In this document: positions 47,192 through 55,442 of the stretch, in pieces
Numbering within the stretch: the stretch's first letter is position 1
Layout: every line of letters begins with the position of its first letter
Assembly (NCBI RefSeq): GCF_000280055.1
Contig: NZ_ALAB01000027.1
Location: 356,747-420,746, forward strand
Origin: Alishewanella aestuarii B11
GTDB lineage: Bacteria > Pseudomonadota > Gammaproteobacteria > Enterobacterales > Alteromonadaceae
Length of the DNA stretch: 64,000 nt
Direction of reading: 5' to 3'
Notes under the pieces: model-generated
Seen by the model: only the letters and a program-made list of their open reading frames with translations
What the model was told of the DNA's origin: nothing
Database searches by the model: none
Position numbers and translations under genes: made by a program

Positions 47192-47890
47192 TTACCACTC
47201 GCTTAAAGCTCGCATACTGAAAAGCGTATTACCAAACTCCAGCAACACATAGTGCGGGGTGATCTCTTTCAAGCGCACATCAGCAGTGATCCACTGCCCT
47301 TCCTGTAACGACTTGCCATTCACCTTGACCCAGCGCTGTGCTGGCTGGGTGGCAAACACATGCGCTTCGAACTTCAGGCGCGGTAACTGACGTTGTAAGG
47401 TCAGATCCAACATGCCAACATCCTGCGCCGGCGCACTGTGTGCGGTCAGATTGGCCGCCGGACGACTTTGCTCCGTCTCAGCCAGAGCACTGGCAAAACG
47501 CTCGCGCAGCTCCGCCGATACTTCCGGCTCCGGCTGCGCCACTGGCTCAGCACGGGCGGTATTGGTGGTTAGCGTGACTACAGGTTGCGCTTCAGGCAGC
47601 GTTTCGATTACCGGCGTCGGCGCTTCAACCTTAGCCGACTGCGCTGGTGCAACCGCCACGGCCGGCGCTTGCAACAGTGTGGCCGCAATAGTGGTGCTAC
47701 TGGCTGGGGTAACAACGGGCTCGGTAACTGCAATAGCAGTTGTCTTACCTGGCAGCAGCAGATAACCGGCAATAAAACCCGCTAACACTGCCAATAACAA
47801 GGCCAGGCTAATCGCCAGATTGCGCCAGAACTGTGAAACCGGTGCCGCAACCGGTGCTTGTTGTTTTAACGCATCCATCAGGATCGACAT
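47192..47890 (-). CDS. GspB-like general secretion pathway protein B
   Basis: Inner-membrane/periplasmic accessory of the type II secretion system (232 aa). Starts MSILMDALKQQAPVAAPVSQ, the family signature, followed by a single helix (about 22-45), a long Pro/Ala/Thr/Val linker and a folded GspB C-terminal domain (VKVNGKSLQEGQWITADVRL, KEITPHYVLLEF). ATG 47890 lies 1 nt beyond the exeA-like stop, so translation is coupled; the longer reading includes upstream coding sequence of the ATPase. Partner of the ATPase for secretin insertion in Aeromonas ExeAB. Confidence 0.88.
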   Translation of the reverse strand: MSILMDALKQQAPVAAPVSQFWRNLAISLALLLAVLAGFIAGYLLLPGKTTAIAVTEPVVTPASSTTIAATLLQAPAVAVAPAQSAKVEAPTPVIETLPEAQPVVTLTTNTARAEPVAQPEPEVSAELRERFASALAETEQSRPAANLTAHSAPAQDVGMLDLTLQRQLPRLKFEAHVFATQPAQRWVKVNGKSLQEGQWITADVRLKEITPHYVLLEFGNTLFSMRALSEW

Positions 47891-47891
47891 C

Positions 47892-48821
47892 TTAGTCTCC
47901 ACGCCACAGCGGCAGAACTTGTACTGCCAGTAAGAAGCCAAGAATTATACCGAACAACGCTAATAGCGGCCAGAGCCAGCCTGGCAGGCTTTTCTCAGTC
48001 GTCGACGCTTGATTCAGCGGCAGGATCTCGGCCGCAGCACGTTGCACTTCGTAGGCTTCAACCACCGCTTGCTGTTTACCATAGGCTGCCAATAACGCCC
48101 GATCAGCCAGCAGGTTAAGTAAACGCGGAATACCACCGCTGAGCTCGTACAGCTTTTTCACTGCCTTGTCGTTAAAGACCGGCCGCTCACAGCCGGCCAC
48201 TTTCAGCCGAAAACGCACATACTGCTGCACTTCGCTAAGGTTCAGCGGCAGCAGATGATAACGGGCGGTGATCCGCTGTGCCAGCTGGCGTAAATCGTTG
48301 CGCTGTAACAGTTGTTGCAGTTCTGGCTGACCAATCAAAATCACCTGTAGCAGTTTTTTGGTGTTGGTTTCCAGATTAGTCAACAGCCGCAGTTGCTCCA
48401 GTACCGCCGGCTGTAAATGTTGAGCTTCATCGATAATCAGGATGGTCTTTTTGCCGGCGTCATGATTTTTTTGCAGTCGCTGGGTAATTTTATCGCCCAA
48501 TAACTTCAGGCTGGCGTCGGTTTTTTTATAGCGGATCTTTAGCTCATCACAGATTGCTGCCAGCAGTTCCAGCTCCGACAGCGTTGGGTTTAGGATAAAG
48601 GCAACATCAGTTTGCTCATCCAGCTCCTGCAACAGGCTGCGCGATACCGTGGTTTTACCAGTACCGACCTCGCCGGTTAACAGCACAAAACCACCGGCAT
48701 CGCCCAGACCAAAGCGCAGATGAGCCAAAGCCTCCGCGTGGCGGGGGCTTAAAAACATAAAGTCCGGGTTGGGTGCTATCGAAAACGGCGGGCTGCTAAA
48801 ACCAAAAAATCCGCTATACAT
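47892..48821 (-). CDS. ExeA-like AAA ATPase (short form)
   Basis: 309-aa AAA+ ATPase with MYSGFFGFSSPPFSIAPNPD start, Walker A LLTGEVGTGKTTVSRSLL, Walker B TILIIDEAQHL, and a C-terminal helix (LWPLLALFGIILGFLLAVQV). This is the ExeA/GspA family, which works with GspB at the cell wall to place the secretin. The peptidoglycan-binding domain of Aeromonas ExeA (547 aa) is absent. ATG 48821 has AGGA upstream and the standard start; the longer TTG-type extension is rejected. An MshM-type pilus ATPase is the alternative, but the gspB neighbour favours secretion. Confidence 0.87.
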   Translation of the reverse strand: MYSGFFGFSSPPFSIAPNPDFMFLSPRHAEALAHLRFGLGDAGGFVLLTGEVGTGKTTVSRSLLQELDEQTDVAFILNPTLSELELLAAICDELKIRYKKTDASLKLLGDKITQRLQKNHDAGKKTILIIDEAQHLQPAVLEQLRLLTNLETNTKKLLQVILIGQPELQQLLQRNDLRQLAQRITARYHLLPLNLSEVQQYVRFRLKVAGCERPVFNDKAVKKLYELSGGIPRLLNLLADRALLAAYGKQQAVVEAYEVQRAAAEILPLNQASTTEKSLPGWLWPLLALFGIILGFLLAVQVLPLWRGD

Positions 48822-48897
48822 CGCTATCCTGTTTATCAGCACTGCAAATTAGGCCAAGGCGGGTATAATGGCAAAAAAACAGCAATCAGGAAAGCGT

Positions 48898-50118
48898 GTG
48901 CAAATTTATCTTGTTGGCGGCGCCGTGCGCGACGAACTGTTGGGCTATCCCTTTACTGAGCGTGACTATGTCGTCGTCGGCGCCAGCCCGGCGCAGATGC
49001 TGGAACTGGGCTATCAGCAGGTGGGTAAAGATTTCCCGGTATTCCTGCATCCGAAAAGCAAAGAAGAATACGCCCTGGCCCGTACCGAGCGTAAAGCCGG
49101 CTCTGGCTATACCGGTTTTAGCGTTTATGCTGCGCCTGATGTGACGCTGGAGCAAGATCTCGCCCGTCGTGATCTGACCATTAATGCGATTGCTAAAGCC
49201 GCTGACGGCAAGCTAATTGATCCCTTTGGCGGCCAGCAGGATCTTGCCCACAAGCTGCTACGCCATGTCTCTGCTGCCTTTGTGGAGGATCCGCTCAGGG
49301 TGCTGCGGGTTGCCCGCTTTTATGCCCGCTATGCCCATTTAGGTTTTAAGGTAGCACCACAAACACTGGCTTTGATGCAACAACTAAGTCGCAGTGGCGA
49401 ATTACAAACCCTGAGTGCAGAGCGGGTGTGGGTCGAAACTGCCAAAGCGCTTGCGACACAAACCCCGGCCGCTTACTTTGCGTTACTACAGCAATGTGGT
49501 GCGCTTGACGCCCTGATGCCGGAGCTGGCTGCGCTGTGGGGCGTACCCCAACCGGAAAAATGGCACCCGGAAATTGATACCGGAGTCCATACTTTGCTAG
49601 TGCTGGAACAAGCGGCCAAGCTGTCAGAAAAAATCGAAGTCCGTTTTGCCAGTTTAGTGCATGACCTGGGTAAAGGTGTTACCCCAACCGAGCTGTTACC
49701 TTCCCATCATGGCCACGAGCATACGGGTTTACCGTTAATCCAGCAGCTGTGTGAGCGCTTAAGGGTACCCAATAGTTGCCGTGAACTGGCGCTGCTGGTC
49801 TGCGAGTATCATCAGTTGGTGCACCGCGCCCAGGAGCTAAAAGCCAGCACCGTGCTGAAGTTTTTCAATGCGATAGATTTATGGCGCAAACCAGAGCGAC
49901 TGAACGATATTCTGCTTTGCTGCACCGCCGATCTGCGCGGCCGTACCGGCTTTGAGCAGGCGGAGTATGCGCAGGCGGCTTATTTACAACAGTTAGCAGA
50001 GGCCGCACTTAAGGTAACAGCGCAACAGGTCATGGCTACGGGTATCACAGGCCCGGCGATTAAAGAGGCATTGCAACAGGCGCGCTTACAACAGCTGCGA
50101 CTGCAGGGCCTGAAATGA
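48898..50118 (+). CDS. cca: Multifunctional CCA tRNA nucleotidyltransferase
   Basis: Adds or repairs the 3' CCA of tRNAs; also carries an HD phosphohydrolase domain. 406 aa. [20 protein letters not shown] and RDYVVVG form the nucleotidyltransferase head, [13 protein letters not shown] and the BDBA motif region (VWVETAKAL) follow, and the HD site is in [23 protein letters not shown] 48898 is chosen: AGGAAA lies just upstream and it aligns with the E. coli start (MKIYLVGG). The in-frame ATG 48868 falls inside a TATAAT (-10) box at 48864-48869, so it is unlikely to be translated. Confidence 0.94.
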   Translation: MQIYLVGGAVRDELLGYPFTERDYVVVGASPAQMLELGYQQVGKDFPVFLHPKSKEEYALARTERKAGSGYTGFSVYAAPDVTLEQDLARRDLTINAIAKAADGKLIDPFGGQQDLAHKLLRHVSAAFVEDPLRVLRVARFYARYAHLGFKVAPQTLALMQQLSRSGELQTLSAERVWVETAKALATQTPAAYFALLQQCGALDALMPELAALWGVPQPEKWHPEIDTGVHTLLVLEQAAKLSEKIEVRFASLVHDLGKGVTPTELLPSHHGHEHTGLPLIQQLCERLRVPNSCRELALLVCEYHQLVHRAQELKASTVLKFFNAIDLWRKPERLNDILLCCTADLRGRTGFEQAEYAQAAYLQQLAEAALKVTAQQVMATGITGPAIKEALQQARLQQLRLQGLK

Positions 50119-50630
50119 AGGTTTTGTGACATCGGGCTGTTTTACTTGACAGCTACGGTTCAATCTTTATACTGCGCAGCAATTTTAACCAAAGCGAGGA
50201 CCCACTGTGGGCGAACAATCTGGAAGTAGGCCGTGGCCTGTTTCAGTAAAAAGCGTCTGATAGTGTAGCTCCTTTGGTGTCTACTCTGTCAGCGACAGAG
50301 TAGTGACTGTAATTCTTCGCGAATCCTCTCCTGCTCTACCACAAACAATAACCTTACAACGTATTTTTAGTTGCGCACTGCAACTGAGATCGTCAACTGG
50401 TGTTTTGTTTGAGCCTTTTTACCGTTTCAGGCACTCTCTACCCATTTAATCTGTTAACTAACGCATTCTGCTGCCGTTTTTTGTGCGCGCATCGCTATCC
50501 ACCTTATTTAGCGTGGTGATGTTGCACGCCTCCAAATGTCTTGGCTTGTTGAATGTTGCCGTTAAAACCTGATTAGACCTAACTGTTAGCCCTGGTGGCC
50601 GCTTCGCCCTAACCGAAGAGGAACAGGCAC
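50119..50630 (+). promoter_or_regulatory. 512-bp gene-free region with strong promoter and structured leader
   Basis: Contains a strong promoter (50146-50173) and then about 450 nt before the next ATG. No open frame is convincing. Hairpins visible are CCCACTGTGGG (50201-50211), AGGCCGTGGCCT (50228-50239) and a perfect 10-bp stem CTACTCTGTC/GACAGAGTAG (50281-50303). No known riboswitch was recognised. It may be a long 5' UTR or a separate small RNA. Confidence 0.5.
50146..50173 (+). promoter_or_regulatory. Strong sigma70 promoter of the leader/outer-membrane protein
   Basis: TTGACA (50146-50151), 16-nt spacer, TATACT (50168-50173). Both hexamers are close to consensus. Transcription should start near 50180. 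Confidence 0.7.
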
Positions 50631-51353
50631 ATGTTACAGCAGAACCATGTTGCTTTGCGTGATGCAACCTTAGCCCCATCCAAATCGTTAGTCCTTACCC
50701 GGCTTGCTCTGAGCCTGAGCCTGGCGGCTATTACGCTACCTGCCTTAGCAGGTAGACCAATGCTAAACGACGATGCCACCATCGTCGACCACTGTCAGCT
50801 GGAAAGCTGGGTTGAACGCCAGGCTGGCGCCAATACCTTTTGGGCGGTACCGGCCTGCCGGGCCTTTGGCGTGGAATGGGGTATTGGCCTTGCCAAAACA
50901 CCGGGCGGCGAACCACAGCAGTATGCCTTTGCGGCCAAGACCGAGCTGAAAACGCTTGAGAGCAATGGCTTTGGTATCACCGCGCAACTGGCTTATCAGT
51001 TTGCTGCTGACGCCCGGCAAGAGGGTGATTGGCTGTTAAACCTAGCCTACACCAGAAGCCTGGCAGATGACGCCGTCCTTATTCATACCAACCTGGGCCA
51101 CCTGAAGCGCGATAGCGCAACAAACGACTGGGTCGCCGGCGTCTCAGCGCAGTTTGCCGTCCGGGAAAATCACTGGGTATTTGCAGAACTGTACCGTGAA
51201 CAGGCTGGCCGGCCACTTTATCAAATTGGCTATCTGGCGGAGCTGATCCCAGAGCGGTTACAGCTCGACTTCAGCTACAGCAACAGCCTTGGCCGCTCGG
51301 GTCGTGCCGACCTGTTCACTGCCGGCCTGGTATTTTTCTTTAGCCTGCGCTAG
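50631..51353 (+). CDS. Outer-membrane beta-barrel-like protein of unknown role
   Basis: 240-aa exported protein. A signal sequence (residues about 20-41, LVLTRLALSLSLAAITLPAL) is preceded by an unusually long 19-residue polar lead. The mature protein alternates polar and hydrophobic residues in strands and ends in a Phe/aromatic stretch (LFTAGLVFFFSLR), as outer-membrane barrels do. Two Cys (DHCQLESW and PACRAFG) may form a disulfide. Start ATG 50631 is preceded by GAGGAAC. The long leader upstream suggests post-transcriptional control. No recognised family. Confidence 0.7.
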   Translation: MLQQNHVALRDATLAPSKSLVLTRLALSLSLAAITLPALAGRPMLNDDATIVDHCQLESWVERQAGANTFWAVPACRAFGVEWGIGLAKTPGGEPQQYAFAAKTELKTLESNGFGITAQLAYQFAADARQEGDWLLNLAYTRSLADDAVLIHTNLGHLKRDSATNDWVAGVSAQFAVRENHWVFAELYREQAGRPLYQIGYLAELIPERLQLDFSYSNSLGRSGRADLFTAGLVFFFSLR

Positions 51354-51423
51354 CGTCTCACTGGCGGCAGGCTAAAAACAGCATTTAATGCAAAGGCATC
51401 TCCGCCTTCAAAACCTGATGCCG

Positions 51424-52227
51424 TTAATGAAAGAAGGTTAAAAACACCAGCAAACCAGCACCTAACAACAGCCGGTAAATAACAAAGGGTAGCATCCCCA
51501 TCCGGCTGATAATTTTTAAGAAGAAGTGGATACAAATCAGGGCACTGATAAAGGATAAACCCAGGCCAGCAGCCAGCGCGGGTAAATCATAGGCTTGTGG
51601 CTCTTTTAATAGCTTACTGGCCTGATAACCACCAATCAGTACAATAATCGGGATCGACAATAAAAACGAGAAACGGGCGGCGCTGGCTCGATCCAGCCCC
51701 AGCATCAAGCCTGCGGTCATGGTAATCCCTGAGCGTGAGGTGCCCGGGATCAGCGAAATGGCCTGGGCAACGCCAATAATCAACACCTGGCGCCAGCCCA
51801 TCTTTTCCATCACAGTATGTTGTTTGGCAGTGGCATCGGCATACCAAAGTAAGGAGCCGAAGATCAGGGTGGTAATGGCAATCACCCAGGGCGAGCGCAA
51901 ATAGGTTTCAATGGCGCTGGCAAAAATCAGCCCGGCCAAACCTGCCGGTATAGTGGCAGCGATAACCATCCAGGCTAGTGTGCCATAAGTGCTTTGTTTA
52001 CCGCGGCAGGAATTGACCCAGCCTACAGTAAGTTGGCCGATATCCTGTCGAAAATACAACATCACCGCCAGTAAGGTGCCAACATGCACCGCGACATCAA
52101 AAGCAATGCCCTGATCTTCCCAGCCGAAAATGGCGGACGGCAGAATTAAATGGGCAGAAGAAGAAATAGGTAAAAATTCGGTAATACCCTGAATAATCGA
52201 CAGGATAATCACTTCAAGCATGCTCAA
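51424..52227 (-). CDS. uppP: Undecaprenyl-diphosphatase
   Basis: Membrane enzyme (267 aa) that dephosphorylates undecaprenyl pyrophosphate to recycle the cell-wall lipid carrier. BacA/UppP motifs: GITEFLPISSSAHLIL and LIPGTSRSGITMTAGLMLGL, about eight helices. Two nt after folK on the same strand, so co-transcribed with folB-folK. Confidence 0.96.
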   Translation of the reverse strand: MSMLEVIILSIIQGITEFLPISSSAHLILPSAIFGWEDQGIAFDVAVHVGTLLAVMLYFRQDIGQLTVGWVNSCRGKQSTYGTLAWMVIAATIPAGLAGLIFASAIETYLRSPWVIAITTLIFGSLLWYADATAKQHTVMEKMGWRQVLIIGVAQAISLIPGTSRSGITMTAGLMLGLDRASAARFSFLLSIPIIVLIGGYQASKLLKEPQAYDLPALAAGLGLSFISALICIHFFLKIISRMGMLPFVIYRLLLGAGLLVFLTFFH

Positions 52228-52229
52228 GA

Positions 52230-52718
52230 TTAGTCACTCCATGAAAAATCAATTGGCCAGAGTTTCTGGGGTTTGTTGTAGTTTTGCCACAAAGTCGCGT
52301 AGCTTAGTTGGGTTAACGGATGAATTTGTTCCGCGGCAATTTCGGCCAACGGCCAGAGTACAAACGCATTTTCGGTTATCTCACCACGGGGCAGCTCAAC
52401 CGGCTGCTGACACACCAGCTGATCGTAGGTTAGTAAATCCAGATCCAGAGTGCGACCACAAAATTTTTCCGCACCGCGCACCCGGCCAAACTGATCTTCA
52501 ATTTCTTTTAACAGCGTGACGCACTCGGTCAGACTCAGCGTCGTTTCGACACCGACCACCAGATTATAAAAAGGGTCGCCGTTAAAACCGACCGCTTCGC
52601 TTTCATACACTGAGGATAGGGTCAAAGCACCAAAATGTTCGGCCAGTTTACGTACACCAGCGCGCACGTAGTGCTCCCGGTCGATATTCGAGCCGACGCT
52701 AATATAAATCAACGCCAT
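52230..52718 (-). CDS. folK: 6-hydroxymethyl-dihydropterin pyrophosphokinase
   Basis: Folate pathway kinase (162 aa) transferring pyrophosphate from ATP to hydroxymethyl-dihydropterin. Motifs YISVGSNIDREHYVRAG, SSVYESEAVGFNGDPFYNLV and CGRTLDLDLLTYDQLV are present. It overlaps folB by 1 nt and supplies the step following it. Confidence 0.95.
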   Translation of the reverse strand: MALIYISVGSNIDREHYVRAGVRKLAEHFGALTLSSVYESEAVGFNGDPFYNLVVGVETTLSLTECVTLLKEIEDQFGRVRGAEKFCGRTLDLDLLTYDQLVCQQPVELPRGEITENAFVLWPLAEIAAEQIHPLTQLSYATLWQNYNKPQKLWPIDFSWSD

Positions 52719-53080
52719 TAGCTTAGCGCCTCGCGGCTACGCTGAATGCTGACACCAACGGTTTGCGCCGCAGGCACGGCACCCGGCTTGTACACTGTGA
52801 CTTTAACATCCTGGGTCGCAAACTCGCTGAGTAGCAGCTGGGCAACCCGCTCGGCCACAGTTTCGATCAGTTCAAGCGGTTGCGCAGTAATCAACGCAAC
52901 TACCCGTTCGCTAATCACGGCATAGTCCAGCGTGTGACGCAGTTCGTCACTGTGTCCGGCCAGGCTCAGATCATAACTGAGTTCCAGATCCAGCAATAAG
53001 CGCTGCTTGATCTGTTTTTCCCAGTCGTAAACGCCAATCACCGTATCAACGGCAAGTTGCTTGATAAAAACGATATCCAT
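52718..53080 (-). CDS. folB: Dihydroneopterin aldolase
   Basis: 120-aa folate enzyme converting dihydroneopterin to hydroxymethyl-dihydropterin. IGVYDWEKQIKQRLLLDLEL contains the conserved IG..xWE substrate motif; LDYAVISERV and ELIETVAERVAQLLL follow, and the C-terminus has VTVYKPGAVPAAQTVGVSI with the active Lys. First gene of the folB-folK-uppP run; divergent from plsY. Confidence 0.95.
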   Translation of the reverse strand: MDIVFIKQLAVDTVIGVYDWEKQIKQRLLLDLELSYDLSLAGHSDELRHTLDYAVISERVVALITAQPLELIETVAERVAQLLLSEFATQDVKVTVYKPGAVPAAQTVGVSIQRSREALS

Positions 53081-53217
53081 CCGGTGAATTCCGCATTGCG
53101 TTATTTTTCGTTTCAGGTAGGCTGGTCGGATAGGTGAAATGCAGGAACACCCGTATTCTGCTGCCCGAATAAACTGTCGTCATAGTATCGCAAAAATGGG
53201 TGCTGAGGAACCACGGA

Positions 53218-53823
53218 ATGACCCTGCTGATCCTGATCATGATGTTAGCTGCTTACCTGCTGGGTTCGATTTCGTCGGCCGTGCTGGTGTGTCAGTTATT
53301 TCGTCTGCCGGATCCGCGCTTTCATGGCTCAGGTAATCCCGGCACCACCAATGTGCTGCGCCTGGGTGGTAAATTGCCAGCGGTATTGGTGCTGGTCTTC
53401 GATATCCTGAAAGGCACTATCCCGGTCTGGGGCTCATACTTTCTGAAAATTGAACCACTGTGGTTGGGGATTATTGCGATTTGCGCCTGCCTGGGGCATA
53501 TCTATCCATTATTTTTTGGCTTTAAAGGCGGCAAAGCCGTGGCCACTGCCTTTGGCGCCATGATGCCGATTGGACTGGATCTGGCGGGCTTGCTGATTGG
53601 TACCTGGCTGCTGGTAGTATTACTGACCGGTTATTCGTCGCTCGGTGCGCTGATCACCGTCGCGCTGGCGCCGCTCTTCACCTGGTGGATCAAACCACTC
53701 TATACCTTGCCGGTACTGATGCTAAGTATCCTGATTATTGCCCGTCATCATGAAAATATCCGCCGGCTCTACCGCCGGCAGGAAAGTAAGATTTGGGATA
53801 AATCCAAGCGGGTACGCGAATAA
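53218..53823 (+). CDS. plsY: Acyl-phosphate:glycerol-3-phosphate acyltransferase
   Basis: Membrane enzyme (201 aa) adding the first acyl chain to glycerol-3-phosphate. The three PlsY motifs are [24 protein letters not shown] and [16 protein letters not shown] 53218 is preferred because GAGGA precedes it by 8 nt; the GTG 18 nt upstream would lie before that Shine-Dalgarno. Divergent from folB, as in E. coli. Confidence 0.95.
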   Translation: MTLLILIMMLAAYLLGSISSAVLVCQLFRLPDPRFHGSGNPGTTNVLRLGGKLPAVLVLVFDILKGTIPVWGSYFLKIEPLWLGIIAICACLGHIYPLFFGFKGGKAVATAFGAMMPIGLDLAGLLIGTWLLVVLLTGYSSLGALITVALAPLFTWWIKPLYTLPVLMLSILIIARHHENIRRLYRRQESKIWDKSKRVRE

Positions 53824-53854
53824 CCCGCTTGCGACCGTTTCCATAAGTGCCGCG

Positions 53855-54868
53855 TTAAATCGCTGGCAGCTGCTCCAGTGGCCAGCGTGGCGTAACACCA
53901 ATCGATAAATCCTGTTGCTGCCCGGCTTTTAAACGCTGGTAACCGGCAAAGGCAATCATAGCGCCGTTATCGGTGCAAAATTCCTTGCGTGGATAATACA
54001 CTTCCCCTTTCAGGCTTTGCATTAATGCCGCCAGTTGCTGGCGCAGTGATTCATTAGCACTAACACCACCGGCAATTACCAGCCGCTTGTAGCCGGTTTG
54101 CTCCAAAGCGCGGCGGCATTTAATCAGCAAAGTATCCACCACTGCCTGCTGAAAAGAGGCGGCGATATCAGCCTGCACCTGTGCCGAGTTGCCTTCTTTT
54201 TGAATCACCATCGAGGCCGCGGTTTTTAAGCCACTAAAGCTAAAATCCAGCCCGGGACGATCGGTCATCGGCCGCGGAAAGCTGTACTTTTTCGCATCGC
54301 CCTGCGTGGCTAGTTTCGCCAGTAACGGTCCGCCCGGATAATCCAGCCCCATCAACTTGGCCGTTTTATCAAAGGCTTCACCGGCGGCATCGTCTATCGA
54401 CTCCCCCAGTAACTGATACTGCCCGATGCCCTTCACTGCCACCAACTGGGTATGACCGCCTGAGACCAGCAACGCCAGAAACGGAAATTCGGGGGCTCTC
54501 TCTTCCAGCATCGGTGCCAACAAATGGCCTTCCATATGATGTACCGCCAGCGCCGGCTTTTGCCAGGCAAAGGCTAAACTGCGGCCCAACGTTGCCCCGA
54601 CCAGTAACGCACCCGCCAGGCCGGGGCCGGCAGTATAGGCGACGCCATCAATATCGGCTGCCGTCAGCCCCGCTTCGTTTAACGCCTGTTTAATTAATGG
54701 CAGGGTTTTACGCACATGATCACGCGATGCTAATTCCGGTACTACGCCACCATAATCGGCATGCAGTGGTATCTGACTATACAGCACATGGCTCAGCAGG
54801 CCGCGCTCACCATCGTAGATGGCAATGCCGGTTTCATCGCAGGAAGTTTCTATTCCCAGTACTCGCAT
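53855..54868 (-). CDS. tsaD: tRNA N6-threonylcarbamoyladenosine synthase TsaD
   Basis: Installs t6A37 on ANN-decoding tRNAs together with TsaB/E/C. 337 aa of the ASKHA fold. [20 protein letters not shown], metal His in [26 protein letters not shown], and the GGVSAN motif ([16 protein letters not shown]) are intact. Convergent with plsY and divergent from rpsU, the usual gene order. Confidence 0.96.
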   Translation of the reverse strand: MRVLGIETSCDETGIAIYDGERGLLSHVLYSQIPLHADYGGVVPELASRDHVRKTLPLIKQALNEAGLTAADIDGVAYTAGPGLAGALLVGATLGRSLAFAWQKPALAVHHMEGHLLAPMLEERAPEFPFLALLVSGGHTQLVAVKGIGQYQLLGESIDDAAGEAFDKTAKLMGLDYPGGPLLAKLATQGDAKKYSFPRPMTDRPGLDFSFSGLKTAASMVIQKEGNSAQVQADIAASFQQAVVDTLLIKCRRALEQTGYKRLVIAGGVSANESLRQQLAALMQSLKGEVYYPRKEFCTDNGAMIAFAGYQRLKAGQQQDLSIGVTPRWPLEQLPAI

Positions 54869-55015
54869 CGTTCAGACCTCTGTTTCGGGCGGAAAAGCAG
54901 GAAAAAGATCGCTTAGTGCATCGCACTTCGCTATACTCAGCGCCCTGAAAAACGTGCATTGTAGCGGCTTGGCGCCCTGGTCGCCAGAGGATCTGATTTA
55001 AGATCGCACAAGCGC

Positions 55016-55045
55016 TTTACTTTAGTGGTGCTTTTTGCGTAGAAT
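55016..55045 (+). promoter_or_regulatory. Promoter of the rpsU-dnaG-rpoD operon
   Basis: TTTACT (55016-55021), 18-nt spacer, TAGAAT (55040-55045), 62 nt before the rpsU ATG. Matches the place of the macromolecular-synthesis operon promoter in E. coli. Confidence 0.6.
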
Positions 55046-55107
55046 ACCGCACCATTTTTAATCGTATTGGTTAACGAAAACCAGTTTTGGCCTGAGGTGA
55101 GAATTTA

Positions 55108-55323
55108 ATGCCTGTAGTTAAAGTAAAAGAAAACGAACCGTTTGACGTAGCCCTGCGTCGTTTCAAGCGCTCATGTGAAAAAGCCGGCGTTTTAGCTGAC
55201 GTACGTGCGAAAGAGTTCTACGAAAAACCAACGTGGATCCGCAAGCGCAAGAAAGCTGCTGCTGTTAAGCGTCACGCGAAGAAAATGTCTCGCGAAAACG
55301 CACGTCGTATCCGCCTGTACTAA
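55108..55323 (+). CDS. rpsU: 30S ribosomal protein bS21
   Basis: 71-aa basic ribosomal protein, N-terminus [20 protein letters not shown] and end [16 protein letters not shown]. First gene of the rpsU-dnaG-rpoD operon; start behind GAGGTGAG. Confidence 0.98.
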   Translation: MPVVKVKENEPFDVALRRFKRSCEKAGVLADVRAKEFYEKPTWIRKRKKAAAVKRHAKKMSRENARRIRLY

Positions 55324-55385
55324 GTTACAGCTGCCGGATAACGGTGCAGGGCTCACCAGCCCTGGTTTAAATGCTTTATCTGCAC

Positions 55386-55415
55386 ACCGTGTTCTATGAA
55401 CACGGTTTGTCTTTT
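55386..55415 (+). terminator. Attenuator/terminator between rpsU and dnaG
   Basis: ACCGTGTTC / GAACACGGT with a TAT loop, followed by TTGTCTTTTT. E. coli has a partial terminator at the same place that lowers dnaG relative to rpsU. Confidence 0.8.
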
Positions 55416-55442
55416 TCTAAGACCCGAATAAAAAGGACAACA

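Noticed and set aside
50180..50400. yybP-ykoY (manganese) riboswitch
   Set aside because: The conserved internal loops of that motif were not found; only simple hairpins are visible.
55371..55442. 24-residue N-terminal extension of DnaG
   Set aside because: It would translate through the rpsU-dnaG attenuator hairpin; GTG 55443 aligns with known primases.
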